Shown one piece after another: positions 1 through 6,391 of a stretch of 10,833 nt of DNA. The notes beneath the pieces are model-generated. The model made no database searches. It was not told where the DNA came from and saw nothing but the letters and a program-made list of their open reading frames with translations. Position 1 is the stretch's first letter, and every line of letters begins with the position of its first letter. Position numbers and translations under genes: made by a program. Origin of the DNA: an uncultured bacterium (lineage in GTDB: Bacteria; Cyanobacteriota; Vampirovibrionia; Gastranaerophilales; Gastranaerophilaceae); the NCBI GenBank assembly GCA_947365485.1, contig CANAXK010000036.1:1-10833 (forward strand), given 5' to 3'.

Positions 1-703
1 TGCTGTTGTTACAATCCCTGAAAAAGACTACAAACCGGCAATTGCTTATGATTGCATTTATCCGACTTATGCAATTGACGACCCGGCTTTAATGGTAAAA
101 CTTTCACCAAAGCAGACACGATTTGTTTCGATTGACGCCGTTAACCATGTTGTAGAGGCTGCGACTTCAAAAGTGGCGTCTCCTTATGCTGTAACACTTG
201 CCAGAGAAGTTATCGAGCTTGTATCAAAGTACCTTCCAAAAGCAATCGAAAACACAGAAGATCTGGAAGCGCGCTATTTCCTCGCATACGCAGCAATGCT
301 CGGCGGTGTATGTTTTGATAACGGCTTGCTTCATTACACCCATGCTCTTGAGCACCCTCTAAGTGCTGTTAAGCATGAATTGTCACATGGTTTGGGGCTC
401 GCAATCCTGCTTCCAGCTGTGGTTAAGAATATTTATCCTGCAAAAACAGAAACGCTCAAATACATTCTTGAGCCGATTACAGGTGAAATACATAGCGCAG
501 AAGATGCTTCTGCAAAGGTTTACGAATGGTTGAAATCTGTAGGTGTGCCTTCAAAACTAAAAGACGAAGGTTTTGCAGAATCAGACATTCCGAACCTTGT
601 AAATCTTGCATTCACAACACCTTCGCTTGACGGGCTGCTTGCGATAGCACCGACAGAGGCAACGCCAAAGGCGGTGGAAGAGATTTACAGAGATTCTCTT
701 TAA
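1..703 (+). CDS. Iron-containing alcohol dehydrogenase (class IV), C-terminal part
   Basis: The open frame enters from the left edge (first full codon at base 2) and gives 233 visible residues, so the NAD-binding N-terminal half lies outside. The visible part is the all-helical, metal-binding domain of the Fe-ADH family. The four expected ligands are present: D and H in DAVNHVVEA (visible residues 45 and 49), H118 in EHPLSA and H129 in SHGLGLAILLP. The family reduces aldehydes or ketones with NAD(P)H in the cytoplasm; members include lactaldehyde reductase, 1,3-propanediol dehydrogenase and butanol dehydrogenase. Substrate cannot be read from this fragment. The ATG at 92 is internal, because coding-quality sequence continues upstream of it. 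A fermentative redox role is an inference. A strong terminator follows the stop within a few bases. Confidence 0.9.
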   Translation, partial: AVVTIPEKDYKPAIAYDCIYPTYAIDDPALMVKLSPKQTRFVSIDAVNHVVEAATSKVASPYAVTLAREVIELVSKYLPKAIENTEDLEARYFLAYAAMLGGVCFDNGLLHYTHALEHPLSAVKHELSHGLGLAILLPAVVKNIYPAKTETLKYILEPITGEIHSAEDASAKVYEWLKSVGVPSKLKDEGFAESDIPNLVNLAFTTPSLDGLLAIAPTEATPKAVEEIYRDSL

Positions 704-707
704 AAAT

Positions 708-744
708 AACAAAAACTCCTGCAATACTTGCAGGAGTTTTTGTT
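708..744 (+). terminator. Rho-independent terminator after the alcohol dehydrogenase
   Basis: Perfect 17-bp inverted repeat: left arm 708-724, 3-base loop TAC at 725-727, right arm 728-744. The GC-containing core is CTCCTGCAA/TTGCAGGAG, flanked by an A run on the left and TTTTTGTTT on the right. It begins four bases after the dehydrogenase stop codon. The A-rich left flank means it could also work on the minus strand, although no minus-strand gene reads into it here. Confidence 0.9.
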
Positions 745-764
745 TATGCAATAATAAACATACA

Positions 765-820
765 TACTATTCGGGCGATTGGCGGGGGTAAATATAACCT
801 CACCTGATGCCAGATTACTA
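765..820 (+). pseudogene. Broken copy of the 5' end of the adjacent tRNA-Val
   Basis: Bases 765-784 repeat 816-835 with a single mismatch (T771 against C822). The repeat covers TACTAT plus the first 12 bases of the tRNA (acceptor strand GGGCGAT and the start of the D arm). After GGCG at 781-784 the similarity stops: there is no anticodon arm and no T arm. The end of the fragment, ATGCCAGATTACT, loosely resembles the 3' end of the real tRNA and its flank, ATCGCCCAGTTACT. The simplest reading is a tandem tRNA duplication that lost its middle. It cannot fold as a tRNA. Confidence 0.6.
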
Positions 821-823
821 TCC

Positions 824-896
824 GGGCGATTGGCGCAGTTGGTAGCGCACCACATCGACATTGTGGGGGTCACGTGTTCGAGTCACGTATCGCCCA
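824..896 (+). tRNA. tRNA-Val (anticodon GAC), with C33
   Basis: Full cloverleaf of 73 bases without encoded CCA. Acceptor stem GGGCGAT 824-830 pairs with ATCGCCC 889-895; discriminator A is 896. D stem GCGC 833-836 pairs with GCGC 845-848, around loop AGTTGGTA. Anticodon stem CCACA 850-854 pairs with TGTGG 862-866. The variable loop is GGGTC 867-871. T stem ACGTG 872-876 pairs with CACGT 884-888, around loop TTCGAGT. The anticodon loop is TCGACAT, so the anticodon is GAC (857-859), reading GUC and GUU valine codons. The same loop in E. coli tRNA-Val(GAC) is TTGACAT, so the universal U33 is replaced by C856. A73 fits valine identity. All stems are perfect, so the gene is not decayed overall, but the C33 makes function less certain. 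Confidence 0.9.
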
Positions 897-998
897 GTTA
901 CTTTTTATTTGCTAAAAAGAAAAGAATATTGGGTCGGCAGACATTTATGAAATCACTAGTTTAAATTAAAACTTCAGGTCTGCCTCAATTGTAAAACT

Positions 999-1832
999 CT
1001 AGTGTAAGTGTTTAAACAGCTTTTGAAACGCTATTACAATCCTCGGAGGCTTTATTGAGCTGTTCTTATAGAATATGCGAGGAGATATCTCCAAAAAATC
1101 CCCGTTTTTAAGCCAATATCGAAGCTCCGGAAGATTTATTCTATCATAAAGCCCCGTTACAAAAAGGCTTCCCATTTTTAATTTGTCAGAAAGAGAATTT
1201 ATTACATTCTCGGCATCAAGCCCGAAGCTGTCGGCAAGACAGTTTGTAATCAGAACAACAGAATTTCCGCCGTCATCGAGATTCTCAATACGCTTCTGAA
1301 AATCCACACAGTCTACCTCAAAAAGAGACCTAAACTCATCCTTAGCCTGAAATTTCTTAGAGTTTGGCCTGAAAAAACTGTCGTTTAGCGGAAACTTTGT
1401 GTCATCAGGAAGCTCGTTAAAATACTTTTTAATATTCTCTTCCCCAATTGTCATTGTATCCCAATTATCAAGTGCAACAAGCCCCTTTTTTGCAAATTTG
1501 TCTATCATAAACTCATCCACATCACTCGCTTGAATCGGGAAAAACCTCTTCTTAGCCTCATCCTCGCCAAATTCATCAATAATCGCAGAAGCAATTGCGT
1601 ACCCTTCTGTCAAATCACTGCAATTCATTGGCATGATATTTATCTTTTCTCTGCCTGCAAAGTTCTCTCTAATAACCTTTGCAAGCCTCCTGCAATCCAA
1701 ATCCGGTCGCACCTGCGTCGTGTTCTGGGTTGTACGCACCACGCCATCTTTATCCATATACAAAGAGTTTCTGTATCTTATTGATTTAAAACTAAGGTTT
1801 TCAACATTTTGTATCTTCATTATACTATTCAA
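999..1832 (-). CDS. Divergent CheR-like methyltransferase-fold protein
   Basis: A 277-residue soluble protein without signal peptide or membrane segment. Its layout recalls the catalytic domain of CheR-type SAM-dependent methyltransferases. INIMPMNCSDLTEGYAIASA (65-84) sits where CheR has its SAM-binding CSTGEExYSLA segment. QASDVDEFMIDKFAKKGLV (101-119) matches the ATDIDxxxLxxAxxGxY segment. FRSLFEVDCVDF (167-178), SVVLITNCLADSF (191-203) and the LKMGSLFVTG strand (218-227) follow the end of that fold. The usual Gly-Glu-Glu of motif I is replaced by DLTEG, so SAM binding and catalysis are uncertain and it may be a degenerate paralogue. No chemotaxis gene is nearby. The frame opens with TTG at 1832, only one or two bases from the AAAGGA ribosome site. 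An in-frame ATG at 1820 lies about 13 bases from that site. Neither spacing is ideal and the start is open. The gene is divergent from the EF-hand gene at 1981. Confidence 0.5.
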   Translation of the reverse strand: MNSIMKIQNVENLSFKSIRYRNSLYMDKDGVVRTTQNTTQVRPDLDCRRLAKVIRENFAGREKINIMPMNCSDLTEGYAIASAIIDEFGEDEAKKRFFPIQASDVDEFMIDKFAKKGLVALDNWDTMTIGEENIKKYFNELPDDTKFPLNDSFFRPNSKKFQAKDEFRSLFEVDCVDFQKRIENLDDGGNSVVLITNCLADSFGLDAENVINSLSDKLKMGSLFVTGLYDRINLPELRYWLKNGDFLEISPRIFYKNSSIKPPRIVIAFQKLFKHLH

Positions 1833-1883
1833 ATCCTTTCAATTAATATTAAAGTCCATAAATATTTTTTGAACATAGTTTTT

Positions 1884-1899
1884 ATGTAAACTTTTGTAA
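1884..1899 (+). promoter_or_regulatory. TGTAA direct-repeat element, copy 1
   Basis: ATGTAAACTTTTGTAA. It holds two TGTAA units whose starts lie 10 bases apart (1885 and 1895), about one helical turn, as in tandem sites of OmpR/PhoB-type response regulators. The identical 16-mer occurs at 7821-7836. A further TGTAA within ATGTAAGAT lies at 1949-1957. The element sits in the divergent spacer between the CheR-like gene and the EF-hand gene and could control either. The partner protein is unknown. Confidence 0.5.
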
Positions 1900-1912
1900 C
1901 GATTTTTTCTTC

Positions 1913-1957
1913 TTGTGAAATCTGGTCATTTTTATATACTTTTAATATATGTAAGAT
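1913..1957 (+). promoter_or_regulatory. Candidate promoter of the small EF-hand gene
   Basis: Two readings are possible. TTGTGA (1913-1918) and TATACT (1935-1940), spaced by 16 bases, form a fair sigma-70 type promoter with a leader of about 35 bases. Alternatively TAAGAT (1952-1957), inside the motif ATGTAAGAT shared with the gene at 7906, acts as the -10 box and gives a leader of about 16 bases. A good ribosome site AAGGAG (1968-1973) lies 7 bases before the ATG in both cases. Confidence 0.4.
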
Positions 1958-1980
1958 GAAATTAAATAAGGAGACAAGAT

Positions 1981-2280
1981 ATGTCAGCAAATATTAACGC
2001 AAACGTTCTCAAAAACTTTATAGTAAAAACAATAGGCGCTAACAAGCTAACAGGTACACAGGCTCAAAAATATGATATAGATGCTAATAAATACGCAGAA
2101 GCTAACAAAGACGAAAACGCGTATCTTGAACTTGATGAAATACTTCAAGACGCTGATTTATACGAACAATTTGCGACTTTGTATGTTGAAGAAAAAGACT
2201 ACAAAGCAAATGAAGCAGATGCTGATAAAGAGAAACAAGAGACAGAGAAAGTTAAAGATAAAAACGAGTCCGGAGTTTAG
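1981..2280 (+). CDS. Small acidic EF-hand-like protein, function unknown
   Basis: A 99-residue hydrophilic protein with no signal peptide or membrane segment, which I do not recognise as a named family. Residues 42-53, NKDENAYLELDE, fit the EF-hand calcium loop: N, D and N at loop positions 1, 3 and 5, L at 8, E at 9 and the bidentate E at 12. Alanine stands where glycine is usual at position 6. A weaker D-x-D-x-N series starts at residue 32 but lacks the final glutamate. The tail from about residue 70 is very rich in K, E, D and N and probably disordered. The start is secure: ATG with AAGGAG 7 bases upstream. It is transcribed alone, with a hairpin terminator 40 bases after the stop. It shares upstream motifs with the EF-hand-containing gene at 7906, which suggests co-regulation. 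Calcium binding is inferred. Confidence 0.75.
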   Translation: MSANINANVLKNFIVKTIGANKLTGTQAQKYDIDANKYAEANKDENAYLELDEILQDADLYEQFATLYVEEKDYKANEADADKEKQETEKVKDKNESGV

Positions 2281-2320
2281 AGAGAAGAAGATCACTATAT
2301 CACCTAATAAGGTATTTGTT

Positions 2321-2345
2321 AAATGGGACGATTGTCCCATTTTTT
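2321..2345 (+). terminator. Rho-independent terminator after the small EF-hand gene
   Basis: AAATGGGAC (2321-2329) pairs with GTCCCATTT (2334-2342) around the loop GATT, followed by a T run. It begins 40 bases downstream of the EF-hand gene stop. Confidence 0.85.
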
Positions 2346-2374
2346 ATTTTGCAGGTCAGTGTATAATCCAGTTG

Positions 2375-2440
2375 TTAAGCGTAATTAAGACACTTAATTA
2401 CGTGTTAATATTTCTTAATAATGATGACAAAATTAAGAAA
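2375..2440. promoter_or_regulatory. TTAAG cluster with perfect palindrome, candidate operator
   Basis: Five TTAAG/CTTAA motifs lie in 66 bases: 2375-2379 and 2385-2389 on the plus strand, 2393-2397 and 2414-2418 on the minus strand, and 2433-2437 on the plus strand. The second and third form a perfect palindrome: CGTAATTAAG (2380-2389), loop ACA, CTTAATTACG (2393-2402). The last two form a looser inverted repeat, TTTCTTAAT (2411-2419) and ATTAAGAAA (2432-2440). The cluster ends 14 bases before the extended -10 box of the next gene, a normal place for a repressor or activator. No T run follows the palindrome, so it is not a terminator. The binding protein is unknown. Confidence 0.45.
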
Positions 2441-2454
2441 ACAGTGTAATAATG

Positions 2455-2463
2455 TGATATAAT
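2455..2463 (+). promoter_or_regulatory. Extended -10 promoter of the Ycf45-like gene
   Basis: TGATATAAT is a perfect extended -10 (TG, one base, TATAAT at 2458-2463). No good -35 box is visible at 17 bases, which is usual for extended -10 promoters and may mean an activator bound to the TTAAG cluster helps. Transcription would start near 2470. Confidence 0.6.
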
Positions 2464-2481
2464 AATAGTAGGAGATCAAAA

Positions 2482-2529
2482 TTGAATAGTTGTCAGCCAA
2501 ATGCGAAAGCAGAAAGGCGTTTTATATAA
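2482..2529 (+). CDS. Possible 15-residue leader peptide upstream of the Ycf45-like gene
   Basis: TTG at 2482 has the only good ribosome site in this leader: GGAG (2471-2474) with 7 bases of spacing. The frame reads (M)NSCQPNAKAERRFI and stops with TAA at 2527-2529, two bases before the first ATG of the downstream gene. It lies in a different frame from that gene. The position suggests translational coupling or a regulatory leader. It has no membrane segment and no run of one amino acid that would suggest attenuation. The alternative is that GGAG serves the TTG at 2490 of the main frame, but that spacing of 15 bases is poor. Confidence 0.35.
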   Translation: MNSCQPNAKAERRFI

Positions 2530-2534
2530 GAATG

Positions 2535-4115
2535 ATGAGCAATATACAATTTCAAAATGACCTCGAAAGGCTTATGGCCGTTATGCCCCAAAAAGTTGTT
2601 TCTAAACTGCAATGCAACAGTTTGGATGACGTAATCGAAATAGTTCTCGACATCGGAAGACTTCCGGAAGTGAGACATGCAGGCGGACACATTGAACGTC
2701 TTGAGGGCGAAATTGTTAACGAAGATGACATTAATTTTGTGACCTCGCATTTGCAGGAATTTACCCATGATAACAGAACGGGGATTCCGGGAACACTGCA
2801 CCGTATCAGCGCAATCAGGAATCGTCAGGGCAAAGTTATCGGACTTACATGCCGTATCGGGCGTGTTGTTACAGGCACTATTGCCTGCATAAAAGATTTT
2901 TGTGTACAGGGAAAAAGCATTCTGTTTCTCGGCCCTCCGGGGGTTGGGAAAACCACAAAACTAAGAGAAATTTCCAGACTTGTAGCTGACGAGCTTGGAA
3001 AACGTGTGGTTGTTGTGGATACTTCAAACGAAATTGCGGGCGACGGCGATGTTCCACACCCTGCTGTTGGTTCAGCAAGAAGAATGCAGGTTCCACAGCC
3101 TGAATTTCAGAAAGATATCATGATTGAGGCGGTTGAAAACCACACTCCGCAGGTTATTGTTGTGGATGAAATCGGTACAGAGCCGGAAGCACAAGCCGCA
3201 AGAACAATTGCAGAACGCGGGGTTATGCTTATTGCAACAGCCCACGGGAATTGCCTTGAGAGCCTTATAAAAAACCCGACCCTTTCGGATTTGGTAGGCG
3301 GCATCCAGTCTGTTACTCTGGGTGATGACGAGGCAAAAAGACGCGCTTCTCAAAAAACAGTTCTGGAAAGAGAGAAGCAGCCAACTTTTGATATTGTAAT
3401 CGAGATTTTAGACAGAAACACTCTTGCTGTTTACAAAGACACATCAGAAGCTGTTGACTACATTCTGCGTGGCTGGCCAATTAGACCGGAGATTAGAAAA
3501 GTTGACAAGGGCGCTGTTGAACAGTGCGCTATTCAGCAGCCTGAAATCAAGGAAGAAAAAGAAAAGCCGCAAACTCCTGATAAGAACAGCATGAACTTCT
3601 CGTTCTCGCGCAGAGACTATGTTGAGCAGGTTAAGCCGCTCAAAAAACTTTATTTGTACGCTGTTTCAAGAACAATTGTTGATAAAATCATTGAACGCCT
3701 GAATCTCAATGTTGAGCTTACACGTAATGTTGAAGACGCTGACATTGTAATCGCGCACAAGAATTTTGCAAAAGGCGGGGCAAAGATTCTGAACACAGCC
3801 AAAGAGTATAGGGTTCAGATTTTTTACGTAAAAACAAACTCAATGGCGCAGATTCAGAAGGTTTTGAAAGACGCGCTTGATATCCAGCCTGGTGATGTTG
3901 AAACGCTTCAAGGCTACTCTGATGATACCGAGCAGGCTCTTGATGAGGCAAAGGATGCGATAAAGCAAGTGCTTGACGGAGCAGAAGTTATTGAACTTGC
4001 GCCGCAGCCTTCCCAGATACGGAAATTGCAGCATGAGCTTGTGGAGCAGTACAATCTTGAAAGCACTTCTATTGGAGAAGGCGAGAACAGGCATCTACGT
4101 ATTGCAAAAGGGTAG
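2535..4115 (+). CDS. ycf45: Ycf45-like AAA ATPase with C-terminal R3H domain
   Basis: A soluble protein of 526 residues. It has a conserved N-terminal region (NDLERLMAVMPQ, then DVIEIVLDIGRLPEVR) and a SpoIIIAA-like P-loop domain with Walker A GPPGVGKTT (133-141) and Walker B VIVVDEIG (207-214). A Lys/Glu-rich linker lies near 335-350, then a second alpha/beta region. At the C terminus (about 470-526) is an R3H domain with the signature Arg and His in IRKLQH (R496, H500). This order matches the Ycf45 family of cyanobacteria and algal plastids. R3H domains bind single-stranded nucleic acid, so an ATP-driven RNA or DNA role is likely; the precise function is not known to me. The frame is open from TTG at 2490, but family-like sequence begins at MSNIQF and ATG codons lie at 2532 and 2535. 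I chose 2535; 2532 is equally possible. Upstream are a leader ORF and a TTAAG-rich regulatory region. It stops just before the lysA promoter. Confidence 0.85.
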   Translation: MSNIQFQNDLERLMAVMPQKVVSKLQCNSLDDVIEIVLDIGRLPEVRHAGGHIERLEGEIVNEDDINFVTSHLQEFTHDNRTGIPGTLHRISAIRNRQGKVIGLTCRIGRVVTGTIACIKDFCVQGKSILFLGPPGVGKTTKLREISRLVADELGKRVVVVDTSNEIAGDGDVPHPAVGSARRMQVPQPEFQKDIMIEAVENHTPQVIVVDEIGTEPEAQAARTIAERGVMLIATAHGNCLESLIKNPTLSDLVGGIQSVTLGDDEAKRRASQKTVLEREKQPTFDIVIEILDRNTLAVYKDTSEAVDYILRGWPIRPEIRKVDKGAVEQCAIQQPEIKEEKEKPQTPDKNSMNFSFSRRDYVEQVKPLKKLYLYAVSRTIVDKIIERLNLNVELTRNVEDADIVIAHKNFAKGGAKILNTAKEYRVQIFYVKTNSMAQIQKVLKDALDIQPGDVETLQGYSDDTEQALDEAKDAIKQVLDGAEVIELAPQPSQIRKLQHELVEQYNLESTSIGEGENRHLRIAKG

Positions 4116-4120
4116 GGTTG

Positions 4121-4149
4121 TTGTAAAACACTTTTTGTTTTGCTAAAAT
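4121..4149 (+). promoter_or_regulatory. Promoter of the lysA-cdaA operon
   Basis: TTGTAA (4121-4126) and TAAAAT (4144-4149) are spaced by exactly 17 bases, with TGC just before the -10 making an extended -10. It starts six bases after the stop of the preceding gene, so lysA and the genes behind it can be transcribed independently. Confidence 0.7.
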
Positions 4150-4180
4150 AACAACAGTGACAAGCAAAAGGAGAGGTGTT

Positions 4181-5494
4181 ATGAGCGTAAATCAATCTAT
4201 CAGACCGATTACAACAGAAGAAAAAGCCAACCTTACAATAGGGGGCTGTGATTTGGTTGATTTAGCCAAGCGTTACGGCACTCCCCTGTATGTTATAGAC
4301 GAAGCAACCGTGCGCGGTATTTGCAGAGACTACAAAGAAGCGTTCAAAGACTACTCAAACATAAAAATGATGTACGCTTCAAAGGCTTTGTGCACCTCTG
4401 CAATAACAAGAATCCTTGACGAAGAAGGATTCGGGTTTGATACTGTATCAGCCGGCGAGATTTACACAGTGTTCAAATCCGGCGTTGATATGTCAAAGGT
4501 GCTTTTTAACGGCAACAACAAGACTGTGAGAGAAATAGAGCTTGCTCTCAATTGCGGGGTCGGAAGATTTTCTGTAGACAATTTTTATGAGGCAGAACTC
4601 CTTAACAGGATTGCGGGTGAAAAAGGGAAAAAAGCAGACATTCTGCTTAGAATCACCCCGGGCATTGAATGCCACACTCATGATTACATCCAGACAGGTC
4701 AGATTGATTCAAAATTCGGGTTTGACTTAAGCCAGATTGATGAAATTGTATCACTTGTTCAGCATAAGCACACAAACCTTAATCTGCGCGGGCTTCATGC
4801 GCATATCGGTTCCCAGATTTTTGAGCCGCAGTGCTATTATGACGAGGTAGAAATCCTTGTAAGAGAAATGGCAAGAATCAAAGAGAAATTCGAGCTTAAC
4901 CTTGACGAGATTAATATCGGTGGCGGTTTGGGTGTAAAATACACAGACTCTGACAACCCGCCTTCTGTCGCAATCCTTGCAGAAGCTGTTACAAAGGCGC
5001 TTGACAAGTATTCGGTTGAGCCTCACACAATTTATCTGGAGCCTGGCAGAAGCATTATTTCTACTGCCGGTGTAACGCTCTACACTGTAGGGAGTTCAAA
5101 AGTTGTACCAAACGGCAGGAAATACGTTGCTGTAGACGGCGGTATGGCTGACAACCCGCGTCCGAGTATGTATCAAGCCGAATACACCGCACAAGTTGTA
5201 AACAAACTTGAGTCAAAGGATTTGGAAAAGGTCACGCTTGCAGGCAGGTATTGCGAAAGCGGGGACATTTTGATTAACGAAATTGAGCTTCCGAAGCTTG
5301 AGGCTGGAGACATCATCTGCGTTTACAACACAGGCGCTTACAACTACTCCATGGCTTCAAACTACAACAGGGTTGAAAAACCCGCGATGGTACTTGTAAA
5401 TAATTCTCTATCTGATATTATAGTATATAGAGAGACGTTGGATAATCTCATAGAGCACGATAATATTCCCGATAGGTTGAAAAACAATGATTAA
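4181..5494 (+). CDS. lysA: Diaminopimelate decarboxylase
   Basis: A PLP-dependent fold-type III decarboxylase of 437 residues that converts meso-diaminopimelate to L-lysine, the last step of lysine synthesis, in the cytoplasm. The Schiff-base lysine is K68 in YASKA. HIGSQ (206-210), GGGLG (245-249) and EPGRS (from 285) shape the PLP phosphate and substrate site. CESGD (356-360) supplies the cysteine donated across the dimer, and GAYNYSMASNYN (383-394) holds the conserved C-terminal tyrosine. Length and motif order are normal. The frame extends to a GTG at 4157, but ATG at 4181 has AGGAG (4169-4173) 7 bases upstream and is the better start. The stop overlaps the start of cdaA by 8 bases, implying translational coupling. 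Because it consumes diaminopimelate, it balances lysine supply against cell-wall precursor supply. Confidence 0.95.
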   Translation: MSVNQSIRPITTEEKANLTIGGCDLVDLAKRYGTPLYVIDEATVRGICRDYKEAFKDYSNIKMMYASKALCTSAITRILDEEGFGFDTVSAGEIYTVFKSGVDMSKVLFNGNNKTVREIELALNCGVGRFSVDNFYEAELLNRIAGEKGKKADILLRITPGIECHTHDYIQTGQIDSKFGFDLSQIDEIVSLVQHKHTNLNLRGLHAHIGSQIFEPQCYYDEVEILVREMARIKEKFELNLDEINIGGGLGVKYTDSDNPPSVAILAEAVTKALDKYSVEPHTIYLEPGRSIISTAGVTLYTVGSSKVVPNGRKYVAVDGGMADNPRPSMYQAEYTAQVVNKLESKDLEKVTLAGRYCESGDILINEIELPKLEAGDIICVYNTGAYNYSMASNYNRVEKPAMVLVNNSLSDIIVYRETLDNLIEHDNIPDRLKNND

Positions 5495-6374
5495 TCCGCT
5501 TATTTCTATAATTCAGGATGTTTTGACTCCGCTTCAGCTATCGCTGAACTGGATTAATGTCTTGGAAATAGCGTTCATTGTTATTACTCTTTTTGTGTTC
5601 TACCAGAAGTTCATCAAAAATACGCAGGCTGAAAAACTTGTTAAGGGGATTTTCATCCTGATGTTTGCTTGGATATTCAGCGAAATCCTTATCCTGATTG
5701 ATTTGAGAATCCTTGGTGTTTTCCTGAAATCTCTTGTAACACTTATTTCTTTAAGCTTAATCGTAATATTCCAGCCGGAATTAAGAAGATTTCTGGGCTA
5801 TCTCGGACAGCCGGGGTTCTTAAGAAAAGCTCTGTTTTCATCATGCGCGTTCAGGGAAGCTGCAATAAACGACATTGATGTTATAAAGGAAATCGTTGAG
5901 GCCGTAAAATACCTTACAAAGACCAAAACAGGGGCTCTTATGGTTTTCCAGAAGGGCGACCACACCGGGATTTATTCTGATGTCGGAACAAAAATCGACG
6001 CCTTGATTTCCACGGAGCTTATTTTGACTATATTCCACCCGAACACACCGCTTCATGACGGGGCTATGGTTATAGAAGAAAACAAAATCCATTCAGCAGG
6101 TGTTCTTCTTCCCCTAACAGAAGACCCTAAGCTTAGCTGGAGATACGGAACCCGCCACAGAGCTGCTCTTGGGATGTCAGAAGTTTCTGATGCAGCATGT
6201 CTTGTTGTTTCAGAAGAAACTGGTGATGTTTCAATTTGCATGGACGGGATTCTTAAAAAATATGAAGATTTGATGACTCTCAAAACTGATTTGGAGTCAA
6301 TTTTGGGCATAAAGCCCGTAGAAGAGAATAATGGCAAGCACAAGAACATTTTTGACTTGCTTAGAGGAAAATAA
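5487..6374 (+). CDS. cdaA: Diadenylate cyclase (c-di-AMP synthase), CdaA type
   Basis: A 295-residue membrane enzyme that condenses two ATP into cyclic di-AMP. Three hydrophobic segments at about 22-42, 54-72 and 76-96 are followed by the CdaA signature FQPELRR (95-101). The cytoplasmic DAC domain carries both active-site motifs, DGA (191-193) and GTRHRAALG (221-229). The length is close to other CdaA proteins. The ATG lies inside the end of lysA (8-base overlap), with only a weak AGG upstream, so translation is probably coupled. The usual Firmicutes partner cdaR (YbbR domains) and glmM do not follow; a YitT-family gene does. c-di-AMP generally controls potassium and osmolyte transport and cell-wall homeostasis. 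Its targets here are not visible. Confidence 0.95.
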   Translation: MINPLISIIQDVLTPLQLSLNWINVLEIAFIVITLFVFYQKFIKNTQAEKLVKGIFILMFAWIFSEILILIDLRILGVFLKSLVTLISLSLIVIFQPELRRFLGYLGQPGFLRKALFSSCAFREAAINDIDVIKEIVEAVKYLTKTKTGALMVFQKGDHTGIYSDVGTKIDALISTELILTIFHPNTPLHDGAMVIEENKIHSAGVLLPLTEDPKLSWRYGTRHRAALGMSEVSDAACLVVSEETGDVSICMDGILKKYEDLMTLKTDLESILGIKPVEENNGKHKNIFDLLRGK

Positions 6375-6391
6375 ACAGAAAGGGAAGAAAA

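Noticed and set aside
779..964. Open frame of 61 codons across the tRNA
   Set aside because: It runs straight through the tRNA gene and has no ribosome site.
936..984. Inverted repeat GGCAGAC/GTCTGCC between the tRNA and the CheR-like gene
   Set aside because: Seven pairs with a 35-base loop and no adjacent T run on either strand; too weak to call a terminator.
2380..2402. Palindrome as a transcription terminator
   Set aside because: No T run follows, the stem is AT-rich, and a better terminator already lies at 2321-2345.
2081..2449. Plus-strand frame of 122 codons overlapping the small EF-hand gene
   Set aside because: Lys/Thr-rich frame-shifted reading of the EF-hand gene that continues through the terminator; no ribosome site.
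2535..4115. Reading the P-loop gene as sporulation protein SpoIIIAA
   Set aside because: The P-loop domain is similar, but the R3H domain and Ycf45-like N terminus fit the cyanobacterial family, and no other sporulation gene is present.
4157..4180. GTG at 4157 as the lysA start
   Set aside because: The ribosome site AGGAG is correctly spaced for ATG 4181, and the extra eight residues do not look like LysA.
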